Positions 22,107-32,997 of a stretch of DNA of 64,000 bases are shown here, piece by piece. Below the pieces are notes generated by a model, which saw only the letters and a program-made list of their open reading frames with translations, searched no databases and was not told where the DNA came from. Source of the stretch: Aaosphaeria pasadenensis (Eukaryota; Ascomycota; Dothideomycetes; Pleosporales); assembly GCA_022813625.1 (NCBI GenBank), contig JAKLMB010000023.1, positions 638,947 to 702,946 of the forward strand, written 5' to 3'. Made by a program: the position numbers and the translations under genes. Position 1 is the first letter of the stretch; every line of letters begins with the position of its first letter.

Positions 22107-22565
22107 TGTGGATGTTTCCTTCTTTAATACTAATAGATCTGAATTGAAGATAGTTGTTAGATAGATAATTGAGGGATGTGATAAAATTCCGGGGTCCGTC
22201 TGAGCCTCTGAGGTGGGGTTGTCGATTCTGGTCATTAATTGGGCTTCCCGCCGCTTTTGGTCCGATCCGCTGTAGCATTATACTTGTTTGCTTCTTTAGG
22301 ACGTCATCATGTCGTGCATTCAATTTAGCATTTAGTACAGTTGAAAGAAAATAAAGCACTTGTCTTGTATATGATCATCAATATTTACCATTACGTCTTC
22401 ATTCTTCATGCTATTGCTTTGACTTCGTACTGATTTCCCGACCTCCAAAAGTAACCGGCGTCTTTATCAGAACGCCATTCATTCGCCGATGCGATGCTAT
22501 CCTTCATCAGCAACCCAAGAACTCCCTGCCCACAATGCAGAATACGTAGATTTGACCAGTGATAT
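22107..22565. other. Region between GST and MCM4 genes
   Basis: Both neighbours are on the minus strand, so this holds the GST promoter and the MCM4 3' region. Nothing else was identified. Confidence 0.5.
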
Positions 22566-25500
22566 CTAGAAAGCACCAACAACTCTCTTCACCATTCTTC
22601 GTGGTCCTTCGCCACTCAATTGCACAGCACCCTCGAGTTCTGCGCTCTTGAGGACCTCGAGGAACTCCTGGTTCTCAATTTGCTCTGTCGCTCCCTCCCT
22701 GACTTTCCTAGCCAAATCGCTCAATCGTACAGACTGTCCAGCACCAGCCAACTCGTCAAGGCTGGACAGAACTGCGCGCTTCAGATCTTCCTTCCTGCGC
22801 CTGTCACCAGTCGAAGTTCCCTCGGTGAGTAGACTCATATCGATGAGACCGGTACGGGCATCTGTGGCTGCTTGTTTGAGGGCCGACTTGATCAAACGAA
22901 CGGCTTCCAACACATCGTTCTCGGTGACGACCTCAGAAAGACGCATCTTGGCGTGGGCTTCTGAAAGACGAATCATAGATTCGAGTTGACGCGTCGTTGC
23001 AGTAATTCGTCGTTCTTGAGAGCGAACATCAGCACCGAGTGATCGCATGGCAACATAGGCATCCACAAGAGCGCGTTGAGCATCATCGGAAATCTTAGGG
23101 TGGATGTTTGAGCGGGCGTAAGAGATGTAAGATGTAAGGAACTCAACCGAGAGAACCTCATTCTTGGCAGCATTCTCAGGAACATCTTCGAGATACATGC
23201 CAACAAGATGGCGAGCGAGTCTTCGATCGTTCTGCTCATCGATACGATCAAGAACGAGATAGACAAGGTCGAAACGCGAGAGAAGTGTCGGGGGAAGATC
23301 GATGTTTTGAGGGACAGGGAGGTTGATGTTGTACTTGGAACCAATTGGATTGGCGGATGCGAGAATGGACGTTCTAGCATTGAGCGTGGTGATGATGCCA
23401 GCTTTAGCAATGGAAACGGTCTGCTGTTCCATAACTTCGTGAAGAACCGATCTTGTAGCCTCGGACATCTTATCGAATTCGTCAATGCAGCAAACACCAC
23501 CGTCAGAAAGAACCAGAGCGCCTGATTCAAGAACCAGTTGGCGTGTCTCGGGATCTCGAGTCACATAAGCCGTCAAACCAACGGCAGATGAACCCTTTCC
23601 GGAGGTATATACACCGCGTGGCGCGATACGATGCACGTACTGCAAAATTTGGGACTTGGCAGTGGATGGATCACCACAGAGAAGTACGTTGATGTCGCCT
23701 CGGTACCTCGGACTCCCTCCCTTCTCGAAAGACTTATTCGTTCCACCAAAGAGCTGGAGTAAGATGCCCTTCTTTACGTCGTCCATCTCATAAATGCTAG
23801 GCGCCAAAGAGCGGGAGAGCAGGTCATACACATCATGGCGAGCCGCAGTCTCTTTAATCTTAGCCTCCTCCTCTGCACTGACCTTGCGAGTCTCCTCAAC
23901 ATCGCCAGCAGCGTGTTCGGCAAGCTCTTCCTCGATAGTGGACACGTCGATGCCCATGCGTTTCTTGTCGACTTTTTGAATGTGCAACGCATCGACATAA
24001 GTCTTAAAGATATTCTTGACTGAACGTTGACGGGGATTAATCCGTACTTGATTGCACTTGAAAATTCCGGTAATCTCGACTCGGTCACCGGCTTTGCAGA
24101 CATCCACAAGCTCATCATACGCGCATAATGACACGGAGTGAGGCGTCTGACCATCAGGCACACTGTCCGGGGTTTCCTGGAGTTTGATGACTTGCTTGTC
24201 GGCAAAGCCAGAACGGTTGTGGACAATCTGCATGGAATTTGCCGACTCGCAAACAGGTCGTGGGCATCGGGTGGGCTCCGTGATCTTGCCACGGTCGATA
24301 TCAACCTTAACTGTTGCATTGCACACAGAGCACTTGAAGAAAGCTGTATTCAATCAGTACAATGCCAGTATTCCAAATAAAGACAACCTACCGTCTTTCA
24401 TATCAGGGATGACAGGTGTAGTCCTGATGACTAGACCCTTGATGCTGACTAGCTTGTCCATGTCTCCGGGGTTTAAGTCTCGCAAGTTGATGGTCGTATC
24501 GAGCCCGAAAGGACGTACTCGATAAGTTTTCTGATCAACTTCTTTAACGAGATCTGGAATATCCGGCACACCTGGCGCTGGGGATGGTGCGCCTGGCGTT
24601 CCGATGTCCGAGCTAAGCATAGGAGGAAGCGAGCTGGAGTCTCGTGGTCTACTTTGAGCACCACGTTGTTGAGATTGCTGCATTCTCAATTCTGCCATGC
24701 GCTTCTCGGCAAGCTCGATCATGACATCCTTGACAGCCACATCCATGAGCGGGATAATTTCATTAGGGAACGCTTGGAGTTGGTGCCATAGCTTTTTGGT
24801 TGGAGGATAAGCCTTGAGGTTGCGAGCATCCAGATTTAGAGGAGTGACGCCCAATTCAAGCATCATCTTCATTGTGTCGATATACTCCTTGGCCATGGCT
24901 GGGTGGTCCGCCGGCAGATTGAGGCCCTCGCCGAGTTCGCCATCTTGGATAAGGCGATATTTCCTTTGAAAGTTGAATAGGAAGTCCTTCATCGCATTCA
25001 TCGAGTCCACAAGGGAGACATTGGTACCCCAAATGACACGAGAAGAATTGCCTCCGAGGACATCGGCATCGGAAGTGTCAGGATTCAAGTTCGAGAAGGT
25101 CGCAGCATCGGATGCATCGTGCACCGCCATGCCAGTCTCATCGACAAAGAGCCTCCTGCGACGATTGCCCGAGCTACTGGGTCCAAAGACATCCGAGTGA
25201 ATGTCGCTACGCCGACTGCGAGCTCCGCCATCAGCACCGCGCACGAAAAGAGCACTACTACTGCTTCGAATATCAGTGTTTACGGCGGCCCGGGCACGGC
25301 CAGGGCTAGAGCTGGAGGCATAGTGGATAGGCGATGAATCTGTAGATAGGTGAGCTCATTGCAAGAATACAAAGGGTGCCGAGGAGATTGTTACCTCCAA
25401 TCGTCATGCCACTGGCCCTAGGTGTCCTGTCGCCATCTGTTGCAGCATCGGCGCCTGCACCATTTGCTGCCCCTGAAGCGGATTCCTGGGTGGGGGAGGA

Positions 25501-25749
25501 TCGGAAGAAAAGCGGTGACTGCGACTGCGACTGCGACTGCGACGATATGGTTTGTACTCGAGAGTTTCTGGGTGTAGCCTGCTGAGAACCCCGCTGCGAT
25601 GCTTGTGAGGCCTCAGAGTGCAATTGTTCGTCTGGGTTGGCAGGACCTGGACTGCTCGAGGGGATCTGGGAATTGCGTGTTGTCCGTGTAGCTCGCGGGG
25701 TTACAGATGCAGTGTTGCGCTGCGAGCGACGCTGCGGCGGGGAAGACAT
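22566..25749 (-). CDS. MCM4: MCM4, replicative helicase subunit
   Basis: Exons 25749-25395, 25339-24392 and 24343-22566 total 3081 nt, 1026 aa. The N-terminal tail is Ser/Thr/Gln/Pro-rich with many SP/TP and SQ sites, typical of the kinase-regulated Mcm4 tail. A zinc-binding site has Cys439, Cys442, Cys461 and Cys466. The MCM AAA+ core has Walker A GDPSTAKS (658-665), Walker B CCIDEFDKM and the arginine-finger motif LSRFDLVYL. Mcm4 is part of the Mcm2-7 ring loaded at origins and active in CMG. The start at 25749 (MSSPPQRRSQRN) is the first ATG giving the usual tail; a frame extension to 25767 is unlikely. The gene is divergent from tubulin cofactor A, and its promoter carries the same ACGCGAAA octamer as the NASP/Dpb2 promoter. 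Confidence 0.95.
25517..25543. repeat. GCGACT hexamer repeat coding for Ser-Gln
   Basis: About four and a half copies of a hexamer (gactgc on the + strand) encode an SQSQSQSQS run in the MCM4 N-terminal tail. It is a short coding microsatellite that could vary in length between isolates. Confidence 0.85.
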
Positions 25750-26085
25750 GATGTCACGTTCAAGCAAGAACGAGGATCAAAAATGAAGTAGAATGTCTTC
25801 GTAATTGCATTGCAGTTTGAGGAGGTGGGATAGTGCCCGCACACGAAGAAGACAAACGCGCCAAGAAAGCGCGTCCCGCACTTTCGCGTCTGGAATAATT
25901 AATCCCCAATTGGGGCAAGCCTCAAACGCACGGGCGGGTACGGTTTGCTGCCCCTCAGTATGTTTTATTTCAGTTGGTAAAGCATTAAGGCAACTCAAGG
26001 CAACAACGAAATATAAAGTCTGGAACAGATCTGCTCATTATACAATCGGGAAACAAATTGTTTTACATCTTGAAATTCAGACACA
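25750..26085. promoter_or_regulatory. Bidirectional MCM4 / cofactor A promoter with ACGCG cluster
   Basis: ACGCGC lies at 25856-25861, GCGCGT at 25869-25874 and TTTCGCGT (reverse complement ACGCGAAA) at 25882-25889. The cluster sits 105-140 bp upstream of the MCM4 start. The same octamer occurs between NASP and Dpb2, which supports MBF/SBF-type cell-cycle control. The binding factor is inferred. Confidence 0.6.
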
Positions 26086-26538
26086 ATGGCACCACCATCC
26101 AAACTCGCAGTTGCAACCTCCTCAGTGATTCGACTGGTCAAGGAAGAAGCTAGTTATCATAAAGAACTGGAGCAGCAAGAGGCCCGTATCAAGAAGCTGG
26201 AGGCAAACCCTGCAGAAGACAATTCAGAGTACCAGATCAAGCAAGAGGTAATATACAACTTACTTTCGGTACTTGTGTAACATCAATTAACTCTTCGCAG
26301 CGCCAGGCTCTGGAAGAGACGAAAGCGGTGCTTCCCGCTGTACGTGAGAAGATCCGACAAGCAATAGAGCGAGTGGAAGAAGAGCTTGTAAGTGCATATT
26401 CCTTTAATTCCTAGAGTCTAGCTGATCATTACCAAGGAGGCAAACAAGGAAGCTGGCGGCGTCGCACCAGAAGCAGAAGTCACCAAGGCAGAAGATGCCA
26501 TCACCGCGGGAAAGAAGAGCATCGCGGAGAGTACTTAG
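26086..26538 (+). CDS. Tubulin-binding cofactor A
   Basis: Exons 26086-26247, 26301-26387 and 26437-26538 join to 117 codons (116 aa), the usual size of TBCA/Rbl2. The protein is all helical: IRLVKEEASYHKELEQQEAR, then QIKQERQALEETKAVLPAVR, then REKIRQAIERVEEEL, as in the three-helix bundle of the family. Cofactor A holds free beta-tubulin released from chaperonin for dimer assembly in the cytosol. All three exons keep phase 0 and the introns are 53 and 49 bp. Confidence 0.93.
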
Positions 26539-26749
26539 ATGTGAGAGTATATCGCATAGTATTCATTGATGGACCTATATTATACCCTTTCCCAAATAAT
26601 AAAGACACATTTGTTTCAAACGCCGTGCGCTATGCTGAAGGGTATAAGATGATCGCAGAAGACAAACTCCCCTGCTGTGAACTGCTTGTCACCAAGCAAT
26701 CCATGATTTTGAAATGCAGTATTGTCCAAAGAGTAACGAACTCCTAGAA

Positions 26750-27817
26750 TCAAGACTCGTCCATCTCGTCAGGTGGCCCGTCATCTTCCTCTTCCTCGCC
26801 CTCCTCAATGCCAGAGGAGTCATCGTCCTGGGCGCCAGAATCTGCCATCTCAGTATCTTCAAGCCCAGATCTCGCAGGTGAGACCGCGGTACTGCCCCCA
26901 CGGGAAAGTGGAGCCAAACGATCCTGAGGAACCTTTAGGCTTTGTGAGTTGTCATCCGCCTGGCTGGTGTGTATCGGGGTGGCTCCGCCGGCATCTGGTT
27001 TTGGTGTGCCTACTTGGCTGGCACCACCCCTAGTCGTGCTTCCCTCGCCATCCTCGTTATCATCTCCATCTTTCATCATGCCCTCCTTGCGCTCTGCTTC
27101 CTCCTTTTCATCCTTAATCATGCGTAGCATCTCCTCCGCCTCATCCTGAATACGACCAAACTGGGTCCGGCGCTCAGCCCACGTGTTCTTCGAGTTCTCC
27201 ACCTCCTGCTGTAACTCGGCAATCTCCTCATCAAGCTTCGCATGTGCGGCAGCCTGCTCATCCCGCGGCTTCAGCATCTTGCTGCTCGTGATCTTTTCCG
27301 TCAATTCGTCGTAGGTCTTGCGAATCGCCAGCGTCTCTTTCGCCTCTTTCAGCTGGACCCTCAGCTCCTCAATGTGATCTCGTACATCTTGCTGCTTCAC
27401 TGTGATGGCGGTCTTCTCCTTCGCATAACGCTCCCTCTCCGTGTGGTTGCTATTGGTCGTGAACTCCATGCGCACAATCGCGTAGTCCAGTAGTGAGATC
27501 TCACTCGCGATCTCGTTTTGCCATGTCCTTATATCCTGAATTTGCTTGTCGTTGATAGCAGCGCGCGCCGCAGCTTCTTCGTCGCCGGCAGAGGCATCCA
27601 AAGGTGGAGATGGGAGATGTGTAGGTCGTGTATAGTTCAGCGCGTCTGGCTTCAGAAGACGACTTGACAGTCTTTGGTAGGGTCGGGATTCAATCGTGAG
27701 TAATCGTGAGATATTGTGAAGATTATCTGCGCATGTCAGTGATAGCCTCGAAAGCGAACATATTGCAGACTTACCCTCGTCTGCCTGAGACAGGAGCTCG
27801 AAATCTCTGTGCGCCAT
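26750..27817 (-). CDS. THO complex subunit, Tho7/THOC7-like
   Basis: Exons 27817-27775 and 27726-26750, with a 48-bp intron, give 339 aa. The first exon codes MAHRDFELLSQADE and the junction yields ADEDNLHNISRLLTIESRPY. Residues about 80-230 form a long coiled coil containing the Tho7 pattern (DIRTWQNEIASEISLLDYAI, then NHTERERYAKEKT, then IRKTYDELTEKI). The C-terminus is acidic and disordered (EEGEEEEDDGPPDEMDES). THO acts in the nucleus in transcription elongation and packaging of mRNA for export. The gene is divergent from elongin-A, another elongation-linked factor. The family call rests on this pattern, without a search. Confidence 0.8.
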   Translation of the reverse strand: MAHRDFELLSQADEGKSAICSLSRLSLTCADNLHNISRLLTIESRPYQRLSSRLLKPDALNYTRPTHLPSPPLDASAGDEEAAARAAINDKQIQDIRTWQNEIASEISLLDYAIVRMEFTTNSNHTERERYAKEKTAITVKQQDVRDHIEELRVQLKEAKETLAIRKTYDELTEKITSSKMLKPRDEQAAAHAKLDEEIAELQQEVENSKNTWAERRTQFGRIQDEAEEMLRMIKDEKEEAERKEGMMKDGDDNEDGEGSTTRGGASQVGTPKPDAGGATPIHTSQADDNSQSLKVPQDRLAPLSRGGSTAVSPARSGLEDTEMADSGAQDDDSSGIEEGEEEEDDGPPDEMDES

Positions 27818-28359
27818 CTCGATGTTTGATCACGGTGATCGTTCACTGGTTGCGAGTATGGTCATCAATGAGCTTCAAGTTGCGACAAAACCAAGTGGTT
27901 GGGACAAAGAGCCAGTGGGAACAAACCAACGAACGTGCAGTTTGGTATTCACGCCAAGGGGCGCTAAACCTCGTCACCAATGATCGCCGCAGCCATCAAG
28001 CAACGTCAGCTCTCCAAGGTCACTTCCGACTCACCAATTTCAATAATTACAATACCAATAGAAGGCACTACCATGTACTATTATGGATTTCCCCCGACAT
28101 TAGAATCCGCTCTATCACCTACGCACTCGAATATCACGAAACAACTTGAATAATCACCTACTCCGGGGATCTGCTTCCAACTACCTCCTACTTAGCCAAC
28201 GATTCCCGGTACCTACAAAACCATATCCACGCCCACTTCCTCGACCACCGATCTTCAACGTCCAAGATCCTCAGGGGGCCTTCAACCAACACAGAAACGA
28301 AAAAAACACACGCTACATAACACCACACACTCCCGCATCGCCCGTCCACCCATTCCACC
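27818..28359. promoter_or_regulatory. Bidirectional Tho7 / elongin-A promoter
   Basis: About 540 bp lie between divergent starts. The elongin side is a pyrimidine- and C-rich leader (28180-28359). No ACGCG cluster like that of the S-phase promoters was seen. A frame at 28146-28634 overlaps the elongin gene in another phase and is a shadow. Confidence 0.5.
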
Positions 28360-29226
28360 ATGCCCGTCCTGTCCCTCTACGAGCTCGCCAAAACGCGGCT
28401 CATCCAAAACGTACACCTCCTGACCGACATATCCGACCTACCCTACGACTTCCTCGCGCCCATCCTCCGCAACATCCAGAACCCCTCCCAGCTGCTCGAG
28501 CTCGAGGCCAACTCTCCGCAGATCGTGGGCGAGACCGGCGAGATCTGGCTTCGGTTCATCAAGCGCGACATCCCGAACTGGGACAAGAAGACCATCACGC
28601 CTCGGGACCCTCGGAACTGGAGCAAGGCGTATAGAAAGCTGAAGAGGGAGGCGGAGAGGGAGAGGGAGGAGGACGAGGAGAAGTTGAAGCAGCAGATGCG
28701 CGCGCTGCAGCAGAATAGGCAGGGGAACCAGACGAAGATTATTGAGAGTAGGGTCCCGCTTGATCCGTCAGCGAGGTCGAGGGGATTCGCCTTTGGGTCG
28801 CGGGGTGGTGGTGGAGGAGGAGGATGGGGGAGCGGCAGTGGTTGGGGATCTGGTGCGCCGACGAAGACGGGGAAGGTCGCGTTTGATAAGCTGAGGAGGG
28901 GGATATTCGATCAAAAGAGAGCGGCTCCCAAGGCTGCGATGATGCCTGCACATGTTCTGGCCCAGCGAAGAGGAACCGTCGCGCAGGCTCCTGCGAGAAT
29001 GTTGAGGCTGGCTGAGAATCAACAAGGTGCCCCATCATCATCTCGACCGCAACAGCAACGCCCACAGGAAAGCAGCAATGCTGGTGCTGATAGACCACAA
29101 CGACCTACTCTGCAAGGCAGGAGTTTCAATGCGCCCAAGCCCCATGCCCAACCTCCACCCGTACAACCACAAGGGAAACGGAAACGAGAGGAACCAAACA
29201 TGTTCATGCAACGGAAGAAGAGATAA
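28360..29226 (+). CDS. Elongin-A (transcription factor SIII subunit A)
   Basis: A single exon encodes 288 aa. The Elongin_A domain fills the first 110 residues: SLYELAKTRLIQNVHLLTDI, then LPYDFLAPILRNIQNPSQLL with the F-box/BC-box-like LPYDFLxPIL element, then WLRFIKRDIPNWDKKTITPR and NWSKAYRKLKREAERERE. A Gly-rich stretch (about 28801-28850) and a basic Gln/Pro-rich tail ending GKRKREEPNMFMQRKKR follow. Elongin-A stimulates Pol II elongation and, with elongin B/C and cullin, ubiquitylates stalled Pol II. The fungal protein lacks the TFIIS-N domain of animals, as usual. Confidence 0.9.
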   Translation: MPVLSLYELAKTRLIQNVHLLTDISDLPYDFLAPILRNIQNPSQLLELEANSPQIVGETGEIWLRFIKRDIPNWDKKTITPRDPRNWSKAYRKLKREAEREREEDEEKLKQQMRALQQNRQGNQTKIIESRVPLDPSARSRGFAFGSRGGGGGGGWGSGSGWGSGAPTKTGKVAFDKLRRGIFDQKRAAPKAAMMPAHVLAQRRGTVAQAPARMLRLAENQQGAPSSSRPQQQRPQESSNAGADRPQRPTLQGRSFNAPKPHAQPPPVQPQGKRKREEPNMFMQRKKR

Positions 29227-30069
29227 TCCATCCATCATAAGCAACATTTACAGCGTATCGTATTTTCGGGAGTCTTATAGCATATTCACATCTGCCGACG
29301 GAAAGGCAGTTCAGGTCTGACATATTCAGCGCTACAGGGGTATTCAAACATGTTTAAGAGTTACAGCATTATTTTGCGCGGCGTACGAGATGGACATCTT
29401 TAGAGTTGGTTCTCGTAGTCTCGGTAGCGTCTAGTTAGGTAAATAGGTATCCAATATTCACAACATATCTTCATTCCAGGAAGTCTTGACATAAACATCG
29501 CTAATCTCACTTTTTGCAAATTCGTCGACCATCAAGCGACCTACTACATTCAGTCTTACTACTATTCTCAACCCACACTCGAGAAGGATCATCTCTAAAA
29601 CGCGAACAAAGCTCACTGCAGACGCAAGGCACGGAGGAAATTCTCAAAACCAGCACGAGTCAACGTATATCTCCACTTTCTCAAGGAATCGAAGTCCGGT
29701 GTTCTACGTCAAAATTACCACATCAAATCTAATTAAATCAAGAATTCGCAAGAAAACATCGACGTTGAGATTTCATGTATAATTCATTTCATGTCAATAT
29801 TATTGATTGACACAGTGAAGTTAAGGTTCCTTTCCCCCTCCACGTATTTAATTTCGGGCAAGGGAAGCGTAAGAGAAGGGAGGTTATGAGTTTGAGTTTG
29901 TGATTGAGGTAGGGTCGGTCGAGTTATCTATCTATTCGACAGAACATTCGTCGTTGCAAAGGGAATGATTTCATGTACGTGGTGCAGGGAGAAAAACCAC
30001 ATCTCGCGTGAGGATAGGTGGATGGCTGTTCATATATGTATGCGGGAGGGACGGTGGGTGGAAGTCGGT
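29227..30069. other. Convergent intergenic region
   Basis: This region lies between the 3' ends of elongin-A (+) and the NEDD8 gene (-). No gene, repeat or RNA is recognisable. The last part (29840-30069) is probably the NEDD8 3' UTR. Confidence 0.6.
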
Positions 30070-30682
30070 TTAGTTGCCGCCACGGAGCGCGAGGACCAAG
30101 TGGAGAGTGGCACCGCCTTCGAGGCTGTAGTCTGCGGCGGTCTTGTCGTCGGCCCTGTTGTTCACCAATCGTCAGTATTTCTGTTGTTTGAGAGAATAGA
30201 AAAGCGGTATGTGATGGGTGGTAGTTGGGGAACGTACATCTGCTTTCCACCGAAGATGAGTCGCTGCTGCGCGGGCGGGATTCCTTCCTTCTCCTCGACG
30301 CGCTCCTTTATCCTCGAGACCTGATTTCGCCTTCTGTCAGCTGGGGTTGTCCTCATCCATATCTCCGATGTAAACTCCTTCCTAGTCCACTCTTCCACCG
30401 CTGGGATAGAACAGCGGTAGACCATCTTCGATTAGAAACACTCCCAGCACACCCTCAATCCACGGTTATCTCGCAAGATGCGAATATTCGTACCTTATAG
30501 TCAGGCTCGATGTCAAGCTCGATCTCCTTGCCGGTGAGCGTTCGCACCCTATGGAAGACGTGATTAGCAATCAATTCAACCTGTTAAATCTACAGCCAGC
30601 ATTCGCAGCTTCACTCTCCAAATCAGAAGTCTTGGAGGAGTGGAGCCGTATGCAATGCCATGAGAACTCACTTGATCTGCAT
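30070..30682 (-). CDS. NEDD8 / RUB1 ubiquitin-like protein
   Basis: Four small exons (30682-30672, 30548-30494, 30320-30238, 30154-30070) total 234 nt, exactly 78 codons. The protein has 77 aa: MQIKVRTLTGKEIEL, DIEPDYKVSRIKERVEEKEG, IPPAQQRLIFGGKQM, then ADDKTAADYSLEGG and LHLVLALRGGN. ALRGG (Ala72, where ubiquitin has Arg) marks it as NEDD8 rather than ubiquitin. A single Asn follows the GlyGly and must be removed by a processing protease. NEDD8 is conjugated to cullins and activates CRL ubiquitin ligases. Introns are 123, 173 and 83 bp, longer than elsewhere in the window, and the first exon is only 11 nt, so plain ORF searches miss the gene. Confidence 0.95.
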
Positions 30683-32997
30683 CTTGTCTTATGTCCTTGA
30701 GCTCCTAGCTATGGCGTGTTGGAGTAAAGCGGTGAGACGGAAGCTCTGGACTGCTTGTTCTTCGAGTAGGGCGGCCCCTAGGTGATGCCTGGAGCAGAGT
30801 AGGTTGTGAATGCGGAGGAGAAACGTATGAAGAGCGAGCCCGGTGGATTGGAGTTGTGTGGTTGTGCTTCGTCCCAGGCGGCAGTCTGATTGTGTCTGGG
30901 TGCAATACCTCAAATAGTGGGGCATGTGCTCGGACCAGATCGTGGGGTGGTGTGGCGCAGTCATACGAGTGTAATTGTGGCGTTTCTCAGATTGGCCATT
31001 ATTCCTCCTCATAGACAATTATGCAAATCGGACAACAATTCGATCTAGAACTGTCAAGTCAAGAATGGACTAGTACGGAACATGGATAATAGATGAAATC
31101 TGTTAGGGAGGGTCAATTGATTGGGCCATAACATCCACAGCTATAGTCTCAGGGTTTATCAAATTAACTGTGTGCTTCGGACTTCAGTCATCACAATGTG
31201 CAAACATAGAAATCACATTTCATGCACATGTGCATATATGTTCGAATCTCGATTCTCCACCCAACGATCGACCAATCAATGGCCCATACCACTATAGCTA
31301 AAATACATGACGGGCGCAAGAATATGGACAAACGAAACGAAAGAGTGATGCTCGAAGCATCCCATTCATGTGGACGACAGTCCTCCCTCTCTAAGGCATA
31401 GGATCTCTATGAGCCTTGCCTGCCCAGTAGGAAAATAACCCAGGGTATATGTGGAGTAAATATGCAAATTTCAGCCAACAGGGAAAAGTACGGGGATCAC
31501 CGCCCCGACCAAACAATCATAGTGTATTCCTGAAAGAACCACTTCTGCAGCTCCGAGACAATATGAAAAAATGTGACCCCAAACCAACCATTTCTAAATG
31601 CAGGAGACAGTACCGAGCTATTCCAAAGTTGTGACGTCGGCGTCAGTAAAGAATTAAAATAAATGTAAGGATATCGCAGATACCATAGATATGAATGAAA
31701 TTAGAAAACCTCATCGACGAATTTCAGACGATGCGGAAGGATATAGGAACCAGGATCGATGCATGGAACAAGCGCACGAGTAGGGTATGCTAGGGAGAGA
31801 AACGTATCATATAGCGTTCCAGGCACTAGACAACCTAGGTCCAGGAAAGTGATTGTGTCGCGAAGTAAGACTCGAGGAATCCGGACCAGATAATCCCATC
31901 AAATGGGTGCAAATAGCAAGTGAGATGAGCGGAAGCGATTCATGGAACCGAGAAGTGACGAATGAGTATGCATAAAGAAAGCCATCGAACGAGAGGTAAA
32001 GCTGTGTTCTGCCAAACAAATTGGACATAATTTGGACATAATTTGAACTTAAATCAAGCTCCAGAAGGTCGAGTATCCGGTTTTTTGTTGAATAAAACTC
32101 CAGATTGGGGGTTGATGCAGTCCCTGTTGCATGGTCGGCGCGCGTGTACGTGGGCTGCATCCGGTTCGTTCGTGTAAGCCGGCCCCGGGATGTTGGCAAC
32201 ACAGTAGCGTTTCAGGTCTACGCATCACATTGATTGCCAGAGATACTTAATCTTTGAAAGAGCCGATAGGGATCGACGAAGCCTATTCGACAATTGAAAT
32301 GAAGCGAGCAGACTGACATGGTGGTATAAGTATGACGACGACTCAGAATGCTATGTCTCATCAAGCCAATAGCAGAAATGGATTCCGATGAGCCTGATGG
32401 ATATGGCGTTTCAAGTGATAACGAATGATGAGCGCCAAGTGATTGCTGGACAAGTCCATTCGTGAAATGAGATAATCCAAGAATTGAGATGAATGTCCAA
32501 GATGAAAGCGTAATCAGCCGTGATGACGGGAATAATTGGAAGCGCATGCGACACTCAATGAGCAATCTCTCGTGGACCAGCCGGACCGGAGATTCCTGCA
32601 AAGATAGCAGCACCCCATTATTGGCACAGCACGTTATTATTGCAGTGCGAACGACGTGGAAAGTAATTTTAAGCAAGATTGGATTGACTCCTCTGGCGGG
32701 GTGTTGGACCGTGCAACACTCGTGATTTCGTGGTTGAGGCGAGCGAAGTTTGTTGTGGAGCTCATCTCGCTTGCAAGTTGTAATGCCTGTCTCCCATCTG
32801 GCGCTGGTATTATCTGGCGAATCCAACTCGGAACGTGGCGTTCCTCGAGAATAACGTGCGAACCGGGCTAGGTCGAGGGGATGGAACTGCAGCCATGTGT
32901 GACGGCCGTTGCCGCTACAGTAACCGCTTTGCTCAATCCAGCGTCCCGAAAGCCTCCCCCCGAATTCGGTCATCATGCTGAAACCCCATCATCAATC
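30683..32997. other. NEDD8 promoter and gene-poor region, with an unexplained 252-aa frame
   Basis: About 2.3 kb without a recognised gene. The only long frame is 32976-32218 on the minus strand (252 aa, starting MMTEFGGRLSGRW), beginning 22 bp downstream of the stop of the polyQ protein on the same strand. Its composition (many Arg, Ser, His and Cys) does not resemble a domain I know. It is more likely 3' UTR than a gene. Confidence 0.45.
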
